This document shows positions 7,633 through 17,031 of a DNA stretch of 64,000 bases, piece after piece. Origin of the DNA: Rhodococcus rhodochrous (GTDB lineage Bacteria > Actinomycetota > Actinomycetes > Mycobacteriales > Mycobacteriaceae); assembly GCF_014854695.1 (NCBI RefSeq), contig NZ_CP027557.1:124001-188000 (forward strand). The letters are read 5' to 3'. A program made the translations under genes and the position numbers. The first letter of the stretch is position 1. The number at the start of each line of letters is the position of its first letter. The notes beneath the pieces were generated by a model. That model was not told the origin of the DNA. It made no database searches and saw only the letters and a list, made by a program, of their open reading frames with translations.

Positions 7633-9248
7633 GGTCCGTGAGCGGCTCCGTCGAGTCCGTCGTCGTGGTGGGCGCGGGCCTCGCGGGACTGTCCGCGGCG
7701 CTCCACCTCACCGGCGCCGGCAAGCGCGTCACCGTCCTCGAACGCGAGGACACGGTCGGTGGTCGCGTCGGTACGTACCCGGTGTTCGAGGACGGGCGGC
7801 ATCTCTACGACATCGACAACGGTGCCAGTGTGCTGACGATGCCGAATCTCATCGCCGACGCGCTCGCGGCCGTCGGGGAATCCTTCGACTCGACCACCCC
7901 GGCGCTCGACCTCACCCCGCTCGCCCCCGGCTACCACGCGCGCTTCGCCGACGGCACCGCCCTGAACGTGTACTCCGATCCGGACGAGATGACCGCCGAG
8001 ATCGCGCGCGTGTGCGGTCCCGAGGAGGCCGGCGGATACCGGCGGCTGCGCCGCTGGCTCGCGTCGATCTTCGACGCCGAGTTCGACCGCTACATCGACT
8101 CCAACTTCGATTCGCCGCTCGACCTCGTGTCGACACCTGCGGCACTGCGCGACACCGCCAACCTCGTCCGGCTCGGCGGCTTCGGCCGACTCGGATCGCG
8201 CGTGGGGTCGTTCATCAAGGACGAGCGGCTCCGGCGCATCTTCACCTTCCAGGCCCTGTACGCGGGCACAGCGCCGTCGACGGCCCTGGCGGTCTACGGC
8301 GCCATCGCCCACATGGACACCTCGCTCGGCGTCTACTTCCCGAAGGGCGGCATGTCCGCCATCGCCGCCGCGATGGTCGATGCGCTCGTCCGGGGCGGCG
8401 GCACCGTGCACACCGGGGTCGAGGTGTCGGAACTCCGCGTCGACGGGGGCCGCGCGAGGAGCGTGCGTTCTGCGGACGGCCGGGAGTTCGCCGCCGACGC
8501 CGTCGTCCTCACCGTGGACCTGCCCGTGGTCGACGACCTGCTGCTGCGCGCCGGGGTCCCGCCGCGCCGCCGCGCCCGCAGCGCCACCGTCGCGTCGCCC
8601 TCGGCCGTCGTCTTCCACGGCACGGTGCCCACCGACGTGACGCAGGACTGGCCTGATTCCCACCACACCATCGATTTCGGTGCCGAGTGGGCGGAAACCT
8701 TCGCGCGGATCACCGCGCCGCGCGGCCGCGGCCGGTTGATGGCCGATCCGTCCCTGCTCATCACGCGACCCGCCGTGACCGATCCGTCCCTGCGGGTCGT
8801 GCGCGGCGGTGTCGAGTGCGAACCCGTCTCGGTGCTGGCTCCGTGCCCGAATCTCGCTGCCGCACCCCTCGATTGGGGCCGACTCGGCAGGCCGTACATG
8901 CGGGAGATCCAGCAGGTCCTCGAGCGGCGCGGCTATCGGGGATTCGCGAGTTCCATGTGGGTCGACCACCTCGACACCCCGCAGACCTGGGCCGACAAGG
9001 GCATGCTCGACGGCAGCCCCTTCTCGGCGGCACACCTGTTCCGGCAGACCGGGCCCTTCCGCCGCCCCAACCTCGTGCACGGCGTCGACAATCTCGTCCT
9101 CGCCGGGTCGGGCACCACGCCGGGTGTCGGCGTCCCGACCGTGCTCATCTCCGGACGTCTTGCCGCAGAACGTATCTCCGGTGGTGTGACTGCCGGATCC
9201 ACGACGATGTCGATTCCGATGGAAGCAGGTGCGGTTGCTCATGCGTGA
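7629..9248 (+). CDS. crtI: Phytoene desaturase (carotenoid biosynthesis)
   Basis: This is a 539-residue FAD-dependent desaturase of the CrtI/phytoene dehydrogenase family. The N-terminal dinucleotide motif is VVVVGAGLAGLSAALHL, followed by the typical GGRVGTY. The C-terminal FAD-contact segment is LVLAGSGTTPGVGVPTVLISG. It should introduce double bonds into phytoene made by the next gene, CrtB. GGGAGG at 7617-7622 is 6 bases before the GTG start. The gene overlaps the upstream small ORF by 4 bases and crtB by 8, so the carotenoid genes form one operon. The number of desaturation steps (lycopene or neurosporene as end product) cannot be told. Confidence 0.9.
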   Translation: MRSVSGSVESVVVVGAGLAGLSAALHLTGAGKRVTVLEREDTVGGRVGTYPVFEDGRHLYDIDNGASVLTMPNLIADALAAVGESFDSTTPALDLTPLAPGYHARFADGTALNVYSDPDEMTAEIARVCGPEEAGGYRRLRRWLASIFDAEFDRYIDSNFDSPLDLVSTPAALRDTANLVRLGGFGRLGSRVGSFIKDERLRRIFTFQALYAGTAPSTALAVYGAIAHMDTSLGVYFPKGGMSAIAAAMVDALVRGGGTVHTGVEVSELRVDGGRARSVRSADGREFAADAVVLTVDLPVVDDLLLRAGVPPRRRARSATVASPSAVVFHGTVPTDVTQDWPDSHHTIDFGAEWAETFARITAPRGRGRLMADPSLLITRPAVTDPSLRVVRGGVECEPVSVLAPCPNLAAAPLDWGRLGRPYMREIQQVLERRGYRGFASSMWVDHLDTPQTWADKGMLDGSPFSAAHLFRQTGPFRRPNLVHGVDNLVLAGSGTTPGVGVPTVLISGRLAAERISGGVTAGSTTMSIPMEAGAVAHA

Positions 9249-10209
9249 ACTCGACGGGATCGATCCCGATCTGCACGAGGCGTATCAGCTGTGCCGTGAG
9301 CTCAACCGGCGACACGGCAAGACCTACTTCCTCGCGACCCGCATCTTCCCGGCGTCCAAACGGGCCGGGGTGCACGCCCTCTATGGTTTCGCGCGGATGG
9401 TCGACGACATCGTCGACGTGAAACCGGTCGACGCGGCACCTGTTCTCGACGCGCTCGAACGCCGTCTGTCCGACGCGCTCAGGGGCAGGCCGCCGACCTA
9501 CGACGAATTCGGTCTCGTGCTGCGGGCCCTCGTCGACACTACGCAGCGGTACGACATCCCGCACGAGTACTACTACGCCTTCCTGCGGTCGATGCGGATG
9601 GACATCCCCGGCACCGAACTGTTCCGGTCGCGGTACCGCACGATGGACGAACTGTCGGAGTACATGTACGGCTCGGCCGCCGTCATCGGGCTGCAGATGC
9701 TGCCCATCCTCGGCATCGAGGCCGAACGCGAACGGGCCGAGGCCCCCGCCGCCGCGCTCGGTGAGGCCTTCCAGCTCACCAACTTCATCCGCGACATGGG
9801 TGAGGACCTCGACCGCGACCGCATCTACCTGCCCACCGACATCCTCGCCGCCTTCGACGTGGACGAGGACCTGCTGTGGCACTGCCGCCGGACCGGGCAG
9901 CGCGACATACGGCTCGAACGCGCCCTCGCGCACCTGATCGCGCACACCCGCTCGCTCTACCGTGTGGCCGAACCGGGCATCGACCTCCTCGACCCCACGG
10001 TGCGCCCCGCGATGCGGACTGCCTTCGTCCTCTACGGCGACATCCTGCGGGCGGTGGAGGAGAGCGGATACCGGGTACTCCACCAGCGCGCACGCGTGTC
10101 GCGGCGCCGGCGCCTGTCGGTGGCGGCACCGCGGCTGGCCTCGGCCGGTTGGACCACGCTGCGTTCACGGTCGAGACTGGGGACGCCCACCGCGCCGCTC
10201 GGCCGGTGA
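9241..10209 (+). CDS. crtB: Phytoene synthase
   Basis: This 322-residue protein of the squalene/phytoene synthase family condenses two GGPP molecules to phytoene. Both Asp-rich motifs are present: DDIVD (with YGFARMVDDIVDV) and the second one in NFIRDMGEDLDRDRIYLP, where DxxxD binds the diphosphates through Mg2+. Length and motif order are normal. The ATG at 9241 overlaps the crtI end by 8 bases; a GTG at 9229 is an alternative, with GGAAG only 3 bases before it. A GGPP synthase is not in the window. Confidence 0.92.
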   Translation: MRELDGIDPDLHEAYQLCRELNRRHGKTYFLATRIFPASKRAGVHALYGFARMVDDIVDVKPVDAAPVLDALERRLSDALRGRPPTYDEFGLVLRALVDTTQRYDIPHEYYYAFLRSMRMDIPGTELFRSRYRTMDELSEYMYGSAAVIGLQMLPILGIEAERERAEAPAAALGEAFQLTNFIRDMGEDLDRDRIYLPTDILAAFDVDEDLLWHCRRTGQRDIRLERALAHLIAHTRSLYRVAEPGIDLLDPTVRPAMRTAFVLYGDILRAVEESGYRVLHQRARVSRRRRLSVAAPRLASAGWTTLRSRSRLGTPTAPLGR

Positions 10210-10261
10210 GGCCCGCCCGGCCGAGCCGGCATTCGGACACGAATACAGAACAGGACAACAC

Positions 10262-10846
10262 ATGGAACAGGTCGTGCTGCTCGACGACGCAGGCCGCGCG
10301 GTCGGGATCGAACCGAAAGCCACGGTGCACACCACCGACACCCCACTGCACCTCGCCTTCTCGTCGTACGTCTTCGACCCCCACGGCAACGTTCTGCTCA
10401 CCCGGCGCGCCCTGGACAAGTCGACCTTCCCCGGAGTCCTGACGAACAGCTGCTGCGGTCATCCGGCGCCCGACGAACCGCTCACCGCGGCCGTGCGCCG
10501 CCGGCTGCGTCAGGAACTCGGGCTCGACGTGCACGACATCGAGGTCGTCCTGCCGTCCTTCCGCTACCGCGCGGTGATGGACAACGGCATCGTCGAGAAC
10601 GAGATCTGCCCCGTCTTCCGCGTGCTCTACGACGGGCCGGCGCCCACTCCTGAGCCGTCGGAGGTGCACGACACCGAATGGGTCGACTGGACGGAGTTCT
10701 CCGAGGACGTCGTCGAGGGACGCCGTGAGGTGTCGGTGTGGTGCCGCGAACAGGTGGAGCAGCTCCGCACGCTCGGCCCCGATCCGCTGCACTGGCCGGT
10801 GGCGTCCGCCGCGGATCTGCCGCACGCCGCGCCCGAGCGCCGATAG
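10262..10846 (+). CDS. idi: Isopentenyl-diphosphate delta-isomerase, type I
   Basis: This 194-residue Nudix-fold isomerase interconverts IPP and DMAPP, feeding prenyl precursors to the carotenoid pathway. The active-site cysteine lies in TNSCCGHP, and the Nudix-like helix AVRRRLRQELGL and the later catalytic-Glu segment NEICPVF are present. It starts 52 bases after crtB and is probably co-transcribed with it. The ATG at 10262 gives the standard length. No further carotenoid gene follows, because the next gene has its own promoter-like element. Confidence 0.93.
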   Translation: MEQVVLLDDAGRAVGIEPKATVHTTDTPLHLAFSSYVFDPHGNVLLTRRALDKSTFPGVLTNSCCGHPAPDEPLTAAVRRRLRQELGLDVHDIEVVLPSFRYRAVMDNGIVENEICPVFRVLYDGPAPTPEPSEVHDTEWVDWTEFSEDVVEGRREVSVWCREQVEQLRTLGPDPLHWPVASAADLPHAAPERR

Positions 10847-10883
10847 GGCCTCACCCGGCGACCGGGGCATTAACGTCGACCCT

Positions 10884-11636
10884 GTGATCGACCCGACCGT
10901 CCTGATCCGCACGATCATCGGCATCCTCGCTCTCGCCGTGATCTCGACGGCGGTGCTGTGGGCGTTCCGGGTCCCGCACCGATTCGCGCCCGTCGGTGCC
11001 ATCGCCCGCGGCGCGGTGCAACTCGCGCTCATCAGCGTCGTGCTCTCCGGCGTCATCACCGACGCCCGGTGGGTCGCGGTGGTGCTCGTCGTGATGTTCA
11101 CCGTCGCGTGGTGGACGGCCTGCCGGCGGATCGGGAACGAGTCCGTCGTGCGCGGGGCGACGGCCGTCGCGATGTCGACCGGCGTACTCGTCGCGGCGGG
11201 CATCGTCTTCGCGACCGGCGCGGTGGAGGCCACCCCGCGCTACGCGCTCGCGCTCGGCGGCATCATCATCGGCAACACCATGACCGTCGCGGCCCTCGCC
11301 GGTCGCCGCTTCCACGAAACCGTCGACGACCACTGGCCCGAGGTGGAGGGCTGGCTCGCACTCGGCGCGACCATGCGACAGGCGACACTCTCACCTGCAC
11401 GCTTCGCCGTGCACGCGGCGATGATCCCGTCGACCGACCAGACGAAGACGACCGGTCTGGTGACTCTGCCCGGGGCGTTCGTCGGCGCGATCTTCGGCGG
11501 GTTGTCGCCGGTGGAGGCCGGACGGTTCCAGGTGGTCGTGCTCGCCGCGATCATGGCGACGGCCTCGATCACGTCCGTGCTGATGGCGCTCGGTCTCGGT
11601 CGCGCCCTGCGTCACCGTCCCGTGGTCGTTGCGTGA
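10884..11636 (+). CDS. FetB/UPF0014-family inner membrane permease
   Basis: This 250-residue protein has about seven hydrophobic segments and the UPF0014 signatures ARGAVQLALI, GGIIIGNTMT and LGATMRQA...TLPGAFVGAIFGG. In E. coli the homologue FetB works with the ATPase FetA and is linked to iron export and oxidative-stress resistance. No FetA-like ATPase is adjacent here, so the partner may lie elsewhere or be absent. The GTG at 10884 has TAACGT 7 bases before it (10871-10876) and no Shine-Dalgarno, suggesting a leaderless mRNA. Confidence 0.85.
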   Translation: MIDPTVLIRTIIGILALAVISTAVLWAFRVPHRFAPVGAIARGAVQLALISVVLSGVITDARWVAVVLVVMFTVAWWTACRRIGNESVVRGATAVAMSTGVLVAAGIVFATGAVEATPRYALALGGIIIGNTMTVAALAGRRFHETVDDHWPEVEGWLALGATMRQATLSPARFAVHAAMIPSTDQTKTTGLVTLPGAFVGAIFGGLSPVEAGRFQVVVLAAIMATASITSVLMALGLGRALRHRPVVVA

Positions 11637-11708
11637 GACGGCGGTCTGCGGTGCGGGTGCCGACCGGAGTAGGAGTGGATACAACCGCTGCCGAGGGAAG
11701 GATCGTCG

Positions 11709-14700
11709 ATGCTGCTCGTAGCCAACCGGGGTGAGATCGCGTTGCGTGTCGTCCGCACGGCCGGGGACCTCGGACTCGACACCGTCGCCGTCCACGCCGC
11801 GGACGACGCCGACGCTCCGCACGTCCGCGCCGCCACGCGAGCCGAGGCCCTGCCGGGGTCCGGTCCCTCGGTCTATCTCGACCCCGGGGCGATCGTCGGT
11901 GTCGCCCGGGCGACCGGGTGCACGCTGGTGCATCCCGGTTACGGATTCCTCAGCGAGAACGCCGCCTTCGCGCAGGCCTGTGCGGACGCCGGGCTCACCT
12001 TCGTCGGGCCGTCCCCGGAAGCACTGCGTGTCCTCGGCGACAAGCGGGCCGCCCGCTCGGTGGCGGAGGAACTCGGCATCCCGGTGACCGCTGCCGTCGA
12101 GGCGACGGATCCGGAGTCCGTGCGGGCCTTCCTGCGCGACCATCCGGGCGGGATCGTCGTCAAGGCGCTGTCGGGTGGTGGCGGTCGCGGCATGCGCGTG
12201 GTCCGCGATGCCGCCGATCTCGACGAGGCGCTCCGGCTCGCCGCCGCCGAAGCGCACGCCGCTTTCGACGACGACCGGCTGTACGCCGAGGCGCTCGTCG
12301 AGCGTGCCCGGCACGTCGAGGTGCAGGTCGTGGCTGCCGAGTCGGGGTCGGGTACCCGCGCCGTCGCGTTGGGCGACCGCGACTGCAGCGTGCAGCGCCG
12401 GCACCAGAAACTCGTGGAGATCGCACCCGCGCCCGACCTGCCCGACGCCCTGCGGGAGGCGCTGCACGGCGCGGCCGTCCGGCTGATCGGGAACGTCGGA
12501 TGCCACGGGCTGTCCACCGTCGAATTCCTCGTCCACGATGCCGGTTTCGTGTTTCTCGAGGTCAACCCCCGGATCCAGGTGGAACACACCGTCACCGAGG
12601 AGGTGACGGGCGTCGATCTCGTCGCGACCCAGATCGCGATCGCTCGCGGGGCCGGATTCGACGAACTCGGCCTCCCCGCAGGAATCACCTTCGACGGCAA
12701 CGGGATCGGTGGCCGTCCTGTGGTGGCGCAGGGCGTCGCGGTGCAGGTGCGCGTCAACGCTGAGACACCGCGCGCCGACGGCATCGCCCTGCCCACCGCC
12801 GGGACGCTCACCGCGTTCACGCCTCCCACCGGACCGGGCATCCGCGTCGACACCCACGGCCGACCCGGCCTCGAGGTGACCGGACGTTACGACTCCCTGC
12901 TCGCCAAGGTCGTCGCGTACGTGCGCTCCGGCGACCGCGCGGCCGTGCTGCGCAAGGCGTCGACGGCACTCGGCGAGTTCGTCGTCGACGGTGTGGACAC
13001 CAACCGCGATCTCCTGCAGAAGATCCTGGACGACAAGGAGTTCCGGTCCGGCAACGTCCACACCACGTGGCTGGGGGAGCGGCTCGCGGATTTCGTCGAC
13101 ACCGCCACGACCGCGCCGGTGGAGTACACGGATCTGCGCGCCGACGAACACGCGGTGCACGCCGAGATGGTCGGCACGGTCGTGGAGGTCGCCCGCGCAG
13201 GCGACACCCTTCCGGCCGGTGCGCCGCTCGCCGTGCTCGATGCGATGAAGATGCAGCACGAGATCCGGGCACTCGGCAGCGCCGTGGTCGAACGTGTGCT
13301 CGTCGAGCCGGGCCGCACCGTCGACCCGGGCACGGTGCTCGCGGTGGTCCGCGTGCTCGACGCGGACACCGCGACGGACGACATCGCCGCGGTCGACCTC
13401 GACGCCGACCGTGCCGACCTCGACGAGATCCGCCGCAGGCACGAGACCACCACCGACGCGGCGCGGCCCGAGGTCGTGGCGAAGCGGCACGGGCGGGGCC
13501 GGCGCACTGCGCGCGAGAACATCGCCGACCTCGTCGACGGCGGCAGCTTCGTCGAATACGGGCCGCTCGTCCTCGCTGCGCAGCGCGGCCGCCGCAGCGA
13601 GGAGGACCTGATCGCGAACACTCCCGCGGACGGACTCGTCGGCGGCACCGCCCGGATCGGAGGGGCCGAGGTGGTCGTGATGTCCTACGACTACACCGTC
13701 CTCGCAGGTACCCAGGGCCGCAACAACCACCGCAAGACCGATCGGCTGCTCGAACTCGCCGCCCGGCGGCGGGTGCCGCTCGTGCTGTTCGCCGAGGGTG
13801 GTGGCGGGCGACCCGGGGACGTCGACGCCGGTTCCGGTGCGGGCCTCGACCTGCCCACCTTCCGCTCGATGGCGTCGCTGCGCGGACGCGTGCCCACCGT
13901 CGCGGTCGTCTCCGGCCGCTGCTTCGCGGGCAACGCCGCGCTCGCCGGGGTGTGCGACGTGCTCATCGCAACCCCCGACGCCAACATCGGCATGGGCGGC
14001 CCCGCGATGATCGAGGGCGGAGGACTCGGCGTGCACCGCCCCGAGGACATCGGGCCGATCGACGTGCAACGCCGCAACGGCGTCGTGCACGTCGCAGCGC
14101 GCGACGAGGCACACGCCGTGGATGTCGCCCGGCGATATCTCGCCTACTTCACCGCGCCGCACGAGGACCGGCAGGCACCCGACCCGCGTCTCGCGCGACA
14201 TGTGGTGCCGGAGAACCGGCTCCGCGCCTACGACGTGCGGTCGGCGATCGACGCGATCGCCGACCTCGGATCGGTGCTCGAACTGCGCCCGGACTACGGC
14301 GTCGGCATGGTCACCGCTCTGATGCGCGTCGAGGGCGCCTCCTACGGTGTGCTCGCCAACAGCAGCGCCCACCTCGGCGGGGCGATCGACGCCGAAGCCG
14401 CCGACAAGGCCGCGGACTTCCTGGAACTGTGCGAATCACACCGGCGTCCCGTGGTAAGTCTGTGCGACACACCGGGATTCATGGTCGGACCGGAATCGGA
14501 GAAGGACGCCACCGTGCGCCGCTTCGGGCGCTTCTTCGTCGCCGGCGCACGCCTGACCGTCCCGTTCGGCATGATCATCCTCCGCAAGGGCTACGGCCTC
14601 GGCGCGATGGCGATGGCCGGCGGATCCTTCCACGCACCCGAATTCACCGTCGCGTGGCCGACGGGGGAGATCGGCGGAATGGGACTCGAAGGGGCCGTGC

Positions 14701-14891
14701 GTCTCGGATTCCGCAAGGAACTCGACGCCGCAGAGACACCCCGGGAACGCGAGGAGCTGTTCGACCGGCTCGTCGCCCTCGCCTACCAGCAGGGCAAGGC
14801 CCTGCAGGCGGCGACGAGCTTCGAACTCGACGACGTCATCGACCCCGCCGACAGCCGCGCCTGGATCGCGCGACTGGTGCAACCGCGGTGA
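11709..14891 (+). CDS. Single-chain biotin-dependent acyl-CoA carboxylase (BC-BCCP-CT fusion)
   Basis: This 1060-residue protein carries all three activities in order. Biotin carboxylase occupies residues 1 to ~445 (LLVANRGEIALRVVRT, HPGYGFLSENAAFA, glycine-rich ALSGGGGRGMR, EVNPRIQVEHTVTEE). The biotin carrier domain has its attachment site in LDAMKMQHE with Lys514, DAMKM instead of the usual EAMKM. Carboxyltransferase occupies ~575-1060 (RTARENIADLVDGGSFVEYG, GGRPGD, PGFMVGPESE, GGSFHAPEFTVAWPTGEIGGMGLEGAV). Most Actinobacteria use separate AccA and AccD chains; single-chain long-chain acyl-CoA carboxylases are known in some mycobacteria. The acyl substrate is not evident. An AAGGA-type site precedes the ATG at 11709. 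Confidence 0.9.
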   Translation: MLLVANRGEIALRVVRTAGDLGLDTVAVHAADDADAPHVRAATRAEALPGSGPSVYLDPGAIVGVARATGCTLVHPGYGFLSENAAFAQACADAGLTFVGPSPEALRVLGDKRAARSVAEELGIPVTAAVEATDPESVRAFLRDHPGGIVVKALSGGGGRGMRVVRDAADLDEALRLAAAEAHAAFDDDRLYAEALVERARHVEVQVVAAESGSGTRAVALGDRDCSVQRRHQKLVEIAPAPDLPDALREALHGAAVRLIGNVGCHGLSTVEFLVHDAGFVFLEVNPRIQVEHTVTEEVTGVDLVATQIAIARGAGFDELGLPAGITFDGNGIGGRPVVAQGVAVQVRVNAETPRADGIALPTAGTLTAFTPPTGPGIRVDTHGRPGLEVTGRYDSLLAKVVAYVRSGDRAAVLRKASTALGEFVVDGVDTNRDLLQKILDDKEFRSGNVHTTWLGERLADFVDTATTAPVEYTDLRADEHAVHAEMVGTVVEVARAGDTLPAGAPLAVLDAMKMQHEIRALGSAVVERVLVEPGRTVDPGTVLAVVRVLDADTATDDIAAVDLDADRADLDEIRRRHETTTDAARPEVVAKRHGRGRRTARENIADLVDGGSFVEYGPLVLAAQRGRRSEEDLIANTPADGLVGGTARIGGAEVVVMSYDYTVLAGTQGRNNHRKTDRLLELAARRRVPLVLFAEGGGGRPGDVDAGSGAGLDLPTFRSMASLRGRVPTVAVVSGRCFAGNAALAGVCDVLIATPDANIGMGGPAMIEGGGLGVHRPEDIGPIDVQRRNGVVHVAARDEAHAVDVARRYLAYFTAPHEDRQAPDPRLARHVVPENRLRAYDVRSAIDAIADLGSVLELRPDYGVGMVTALMRVEGASYGVLANSSAHLGGAIDAEAADKAADFLELCESHRRPVVSLCDTPGFMVGPESEKDATVRRFGRFFVAGARLTVPFGMIILRKGYGLGAMAMAGGSFHAPEFTVAWPTGEIGGMGLEGAVRLGFRKELDAAETPREREELFDRLVALAYQQGKALQAATSFELDDVIDPADSRAWIARLVQPR

Positions 14892-14910
14892 AGCCGGGTA
14901 TGCGACAGCC

Positions 14911-15549
14911 ATGGTGACCTATCCCGGCGCGCAGGAGTACGTACCCGACAGCCGCGACCTCGCCGAACTCGCGGCCGCATCCGCGGGATGCCGGGGATGC
15001 GATCTCTACAAGGCCGCCGAGCGGACGGTCTTCGGCGCAGGGGTACGCGACGCGCGCATGCTGTTCGTCGGCGAACAACCGGGTAACGAGGAGGACCTCG
15101 CGGGAGAACCGTTCGTCGGGCCCGCAGGGCACCTGTTCGACAAGGCCCTCGAACGCGCGGGTATCGATCGAGGGACGGTGTACGTGACCAACGCGGTCAA
15201 GCATTTCCGCTTCGACCGATCCGCCAACGGCCGCAGACGCATCCACAAGAAACCGTCGGGTGGGCAGGTCGCGGCGTGCCGGCCGTGGCTCGAGGCCGAA
15301 CTCGACGCCGTCCGCCCCGACGTGGTGGTGTGCCTCGGAGCCACGGCCGCGCAGTCGCTGCTCGGTAAGGACTTCAAGCTCACGCAGCACCGCGGGGAGG
15401 TCCTGCACCTTCCCGAGGAGCTGTGCGGGTCGTGCGATCCGGCGGTGGTCGTCACCGTGCACCCGTCGGCGGTGCTGCGGGCGAAATCGCAGCGCGACGA
15501 CATGTTCCGCTCGTTCGTGCAGGACCTGGAACGCGCGGCGTCCTTGTGA
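14911..15549 (+). CDS. udgX: UdgX-family uracil-DNA glycosylase/binding protein
   Basis: This 212-residue protein belongs to the family-4-like UDG superfamily. Motif A is GEQPGNEEDLAG, and the UdgX-specific loop is RRRIHKKPS with His112; motif B is HPSAVLR. Cysteines 27, 30, 123 and 141 are spaced as expected for the [4Fe-4S] cluster. In M. smegmatis UdgX the equivalent His of the KRRIH loop forms a covalent bond with uracil-containing DNA, and that residue is conserved here. The gene lies 19 bases after the carboxylase and ends 4 bases before the convergent copD. I see no other repair gene beside it. Confidence 0.9.
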   Translation: MVTYPGAQEYVPDSRDLAELAAASAGCRGCDLYKAAERTVFGAGVRDARMLFVGEQPGNEEDLAGEPFVGPAGHLFDKALERAGIDRGTVYVTNAVKHFRFDRSANGRRRIHKKPSGGQVAACRPWLEAELDAVRPDVVVCLGATAAQSLLGKDFKLTQHRGEVLHLPEELCGSCDPAVVVTVHPSAVLRAKSQRDDMFRSFVQDLERAASL

Positions 15550-15553
15550 CGGT

Positions 15554-16492
15554 TCAGCCGGTGGTTGCGAGCCCGGCCGCGAGCCCGAGCGCCACCGACA
15601 TCGCGCACACCTCGAGGACGGCGTTGCGCAGCGACTCCTCCTCCGGCAGGCGGTGCGCCGAGGCTGCGGGGAGCCAGTTGCGCCGCCAGTTCCACGCGAG
15701 CCCCAGCAGCGCGCACAGCACGATCGCCTTCGCGAGCACGACGCGTCCGTAGCCCGTGCCCAGAAGCGCGGAGACCGAACCGAGCCGCACCGCCGCGTCG
15801 ACCATCCCCGTGATCACCAACGCCACGACGCACCGAAGGGCCAGCTGCGAATAGCGCGGCAGCAGTTCCGCCCATCCTCCGCGGCCCCGCACGGTGACGG
15901 CCAGCGCCACGAGCACCCCGAACCACACTGCGGCCGCGAGCACGTGCACGGCGTTGAACAGCGATCCCAGTGGTTGCTGCGCCATGTGGCCGGTGACCGG
16001 GCGGGCGATCAACGCGAGTGCCGCGGCGACGAGCACCGGGAGGGTGGACCACGACGCCGACCGGCGGTACGCCACCGCGGCGACGACGACGATCGCGGCA
16101 ATGCACACCCATGCCGCCGCATCCACGCGTCCCGTGGTGGTGCCGACGAACTGCCCGAACCGCCCCACGTCCAGGTCCGCGGCGGGAACGTCGGCCGCGG
16201 TGGACGCGGCCCAGGCGAGGTCGACGCTCGCGAGCGCGAGCCAGACACCGCCGAGCGCGGCGATCGTCCGCCACAGCGTGTCGGAGGAGACGGCGGGACG
16301 GCGTTGCCGCTGCACCATGACGGCCAGGACCGCGAGTCCGAGCACGGTCGAGCCGACGCACAGCCCGATCGCCCGCACCGAACTCGAGGGAGCGGGCAGG
16401 GCGAGGGAACCGGCCACGGCGATGCCCGCGACGGTTCCGAAGGCAACGCCGGCAGCGGCCACGACGAGCCACTGCCGGCGTTCCGGGATCAT
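15554..16492 (-). CDS. CopD-like copper resistance/uptake membrane protein
   Basis: This 312-residue polytopic protein has eight or nine hydrophobic segments and belongs to the CopD/PcoD family. The typical segments are FNAVHVLAAAVWFGVLVAL and GRVVLAKAIVLCALLGLAWNWRRN. It lies 5 bases downstream of copC, the usual CopC-CopD order, so the pair should move copper between an extracytoplasmic carrier and the cytoplasm. The ATG at 16492 (MIPERRQW) was chosen; longer forms would overlap copC in another frame. Confidence 0.87.
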   Translation of the reverse strand: MIPERRQWLVVAAAGVAFGTVAGIAVAGSLALPAPSSSVRAIGLCVGSTVLGLAVLAVMVQRQRRPAVSSDTLWRTIAALGGVWLALASVDLAWAASTAADVPAADLDVGRFGQFVGTTTGRVDAAAWVCIAAIVVVAAVAYRRSASWSTLPVLVAAALALIARPVTGHMAQQPLGSLFNAVHVLAAAVWFGVLVALAVTVRGRGGWAELLPRYSQLALRCVVALVITGMVDAAVRLGSVSALLGTGYGRVVLAKAIVLCALLGLAWNWRRNWLPAASAHRLPEEESLRNAVLEVCAMSVALGLAAGLATTG

Positions 16493-16497
16493 GTGGG

Positions 16498-17031
16498 TCA
16501 GGCCTTCGGCTTGCGCAGCGCGAAAGCGAGACCTGCGGCGACCACGACGACACCTGCGACGACGAACCACCACACGGCAGGTCCGCTGCTGTCGCTCTCG
16601 CCCGACTCCGCGCCGGTCTCACCGGTCGCGGTGTCACCGGACGCCGCCTCGCCGGGCGTGCCGGTTCCCTCCTGGGTGAGCGTGAAGGTGCGGGTTCCGC
16701 TGACGGGATGCCCGTCGGCAGAGGTCACCCGGTAGGCGATCGTGTACTCGCCCACGGGGCCGAGACCGTCGAGTTCGACGGATGCGTTCGCACCCTCGAT
16801 GATCGGGTCGCTCTTCGACCACAGGTTGCCGTCCGGCCCGACGACGGTCAGGGCCGCGAACTGCTCCTGCAGGTTCTCGTTGAACGTCACGGTCACCCGA
16901 TCGGGTGCCTCGGCGATCTGCTCGCCGTCCTCGGGCGAGCTCGACAGCACCACCGAGTGGGCGGCCGCGGAACCGACGGACAGGGTCAGCGCCGCGATCA
17001 GCGCGGTGAGGAGAACGAGGATGCGCTTCAT
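16498..17031 (-). CDS. CopC domain copper-binding protein
   Basis: This 177-residue exported protein has a signal peptide of about 24 residues ending in SAAAHS, so the mature chain would begin with the copper-ligand His, followed by VVLSSSPEDGEQIAEAP. The CopC beta-barrel closes with AYRVTSADGHPVSGTRTFTL, which holds further His/Asp ligands. After a Gly/Thr/Glu-rich linker comes one C-terminal membrane anchor (WWFVVAGVVVVAAGLAFAL). It overlaps the YcnI gene by ATGA. Confidence 0.9.
   Translation of the reverse strand: MKRILVLLTALIAALTLSVGSAAAHSVVLSSSPEDGEQIAEAPDRVTVTFNENLQEQFAALTVVGPDGNLWSKSDPIIEGANASVELDGLGPVGEYTIAYRVTSADGHPVSGTRTFTLTQEGTGTPGEAASGDTATGETGAESGESDSSGPAVWWFVVAGVVVVAAGLAFALRKPKA

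Noticed and set aside
7509-9242. Open frame of 577 codons opposite crtI.
   Set aside because: Same shadow effect; crtI motifs and coupled starts are on the top strand.
11391-14372. Open frame of 993 codons on the bottom strand opposite the acyl-CoA carboxylase.
   Set aside because: High-GC sequence leaves antisense frames open; the top strand has complete BC, BCCP and CT motifs, and the antisense translation has no domain.
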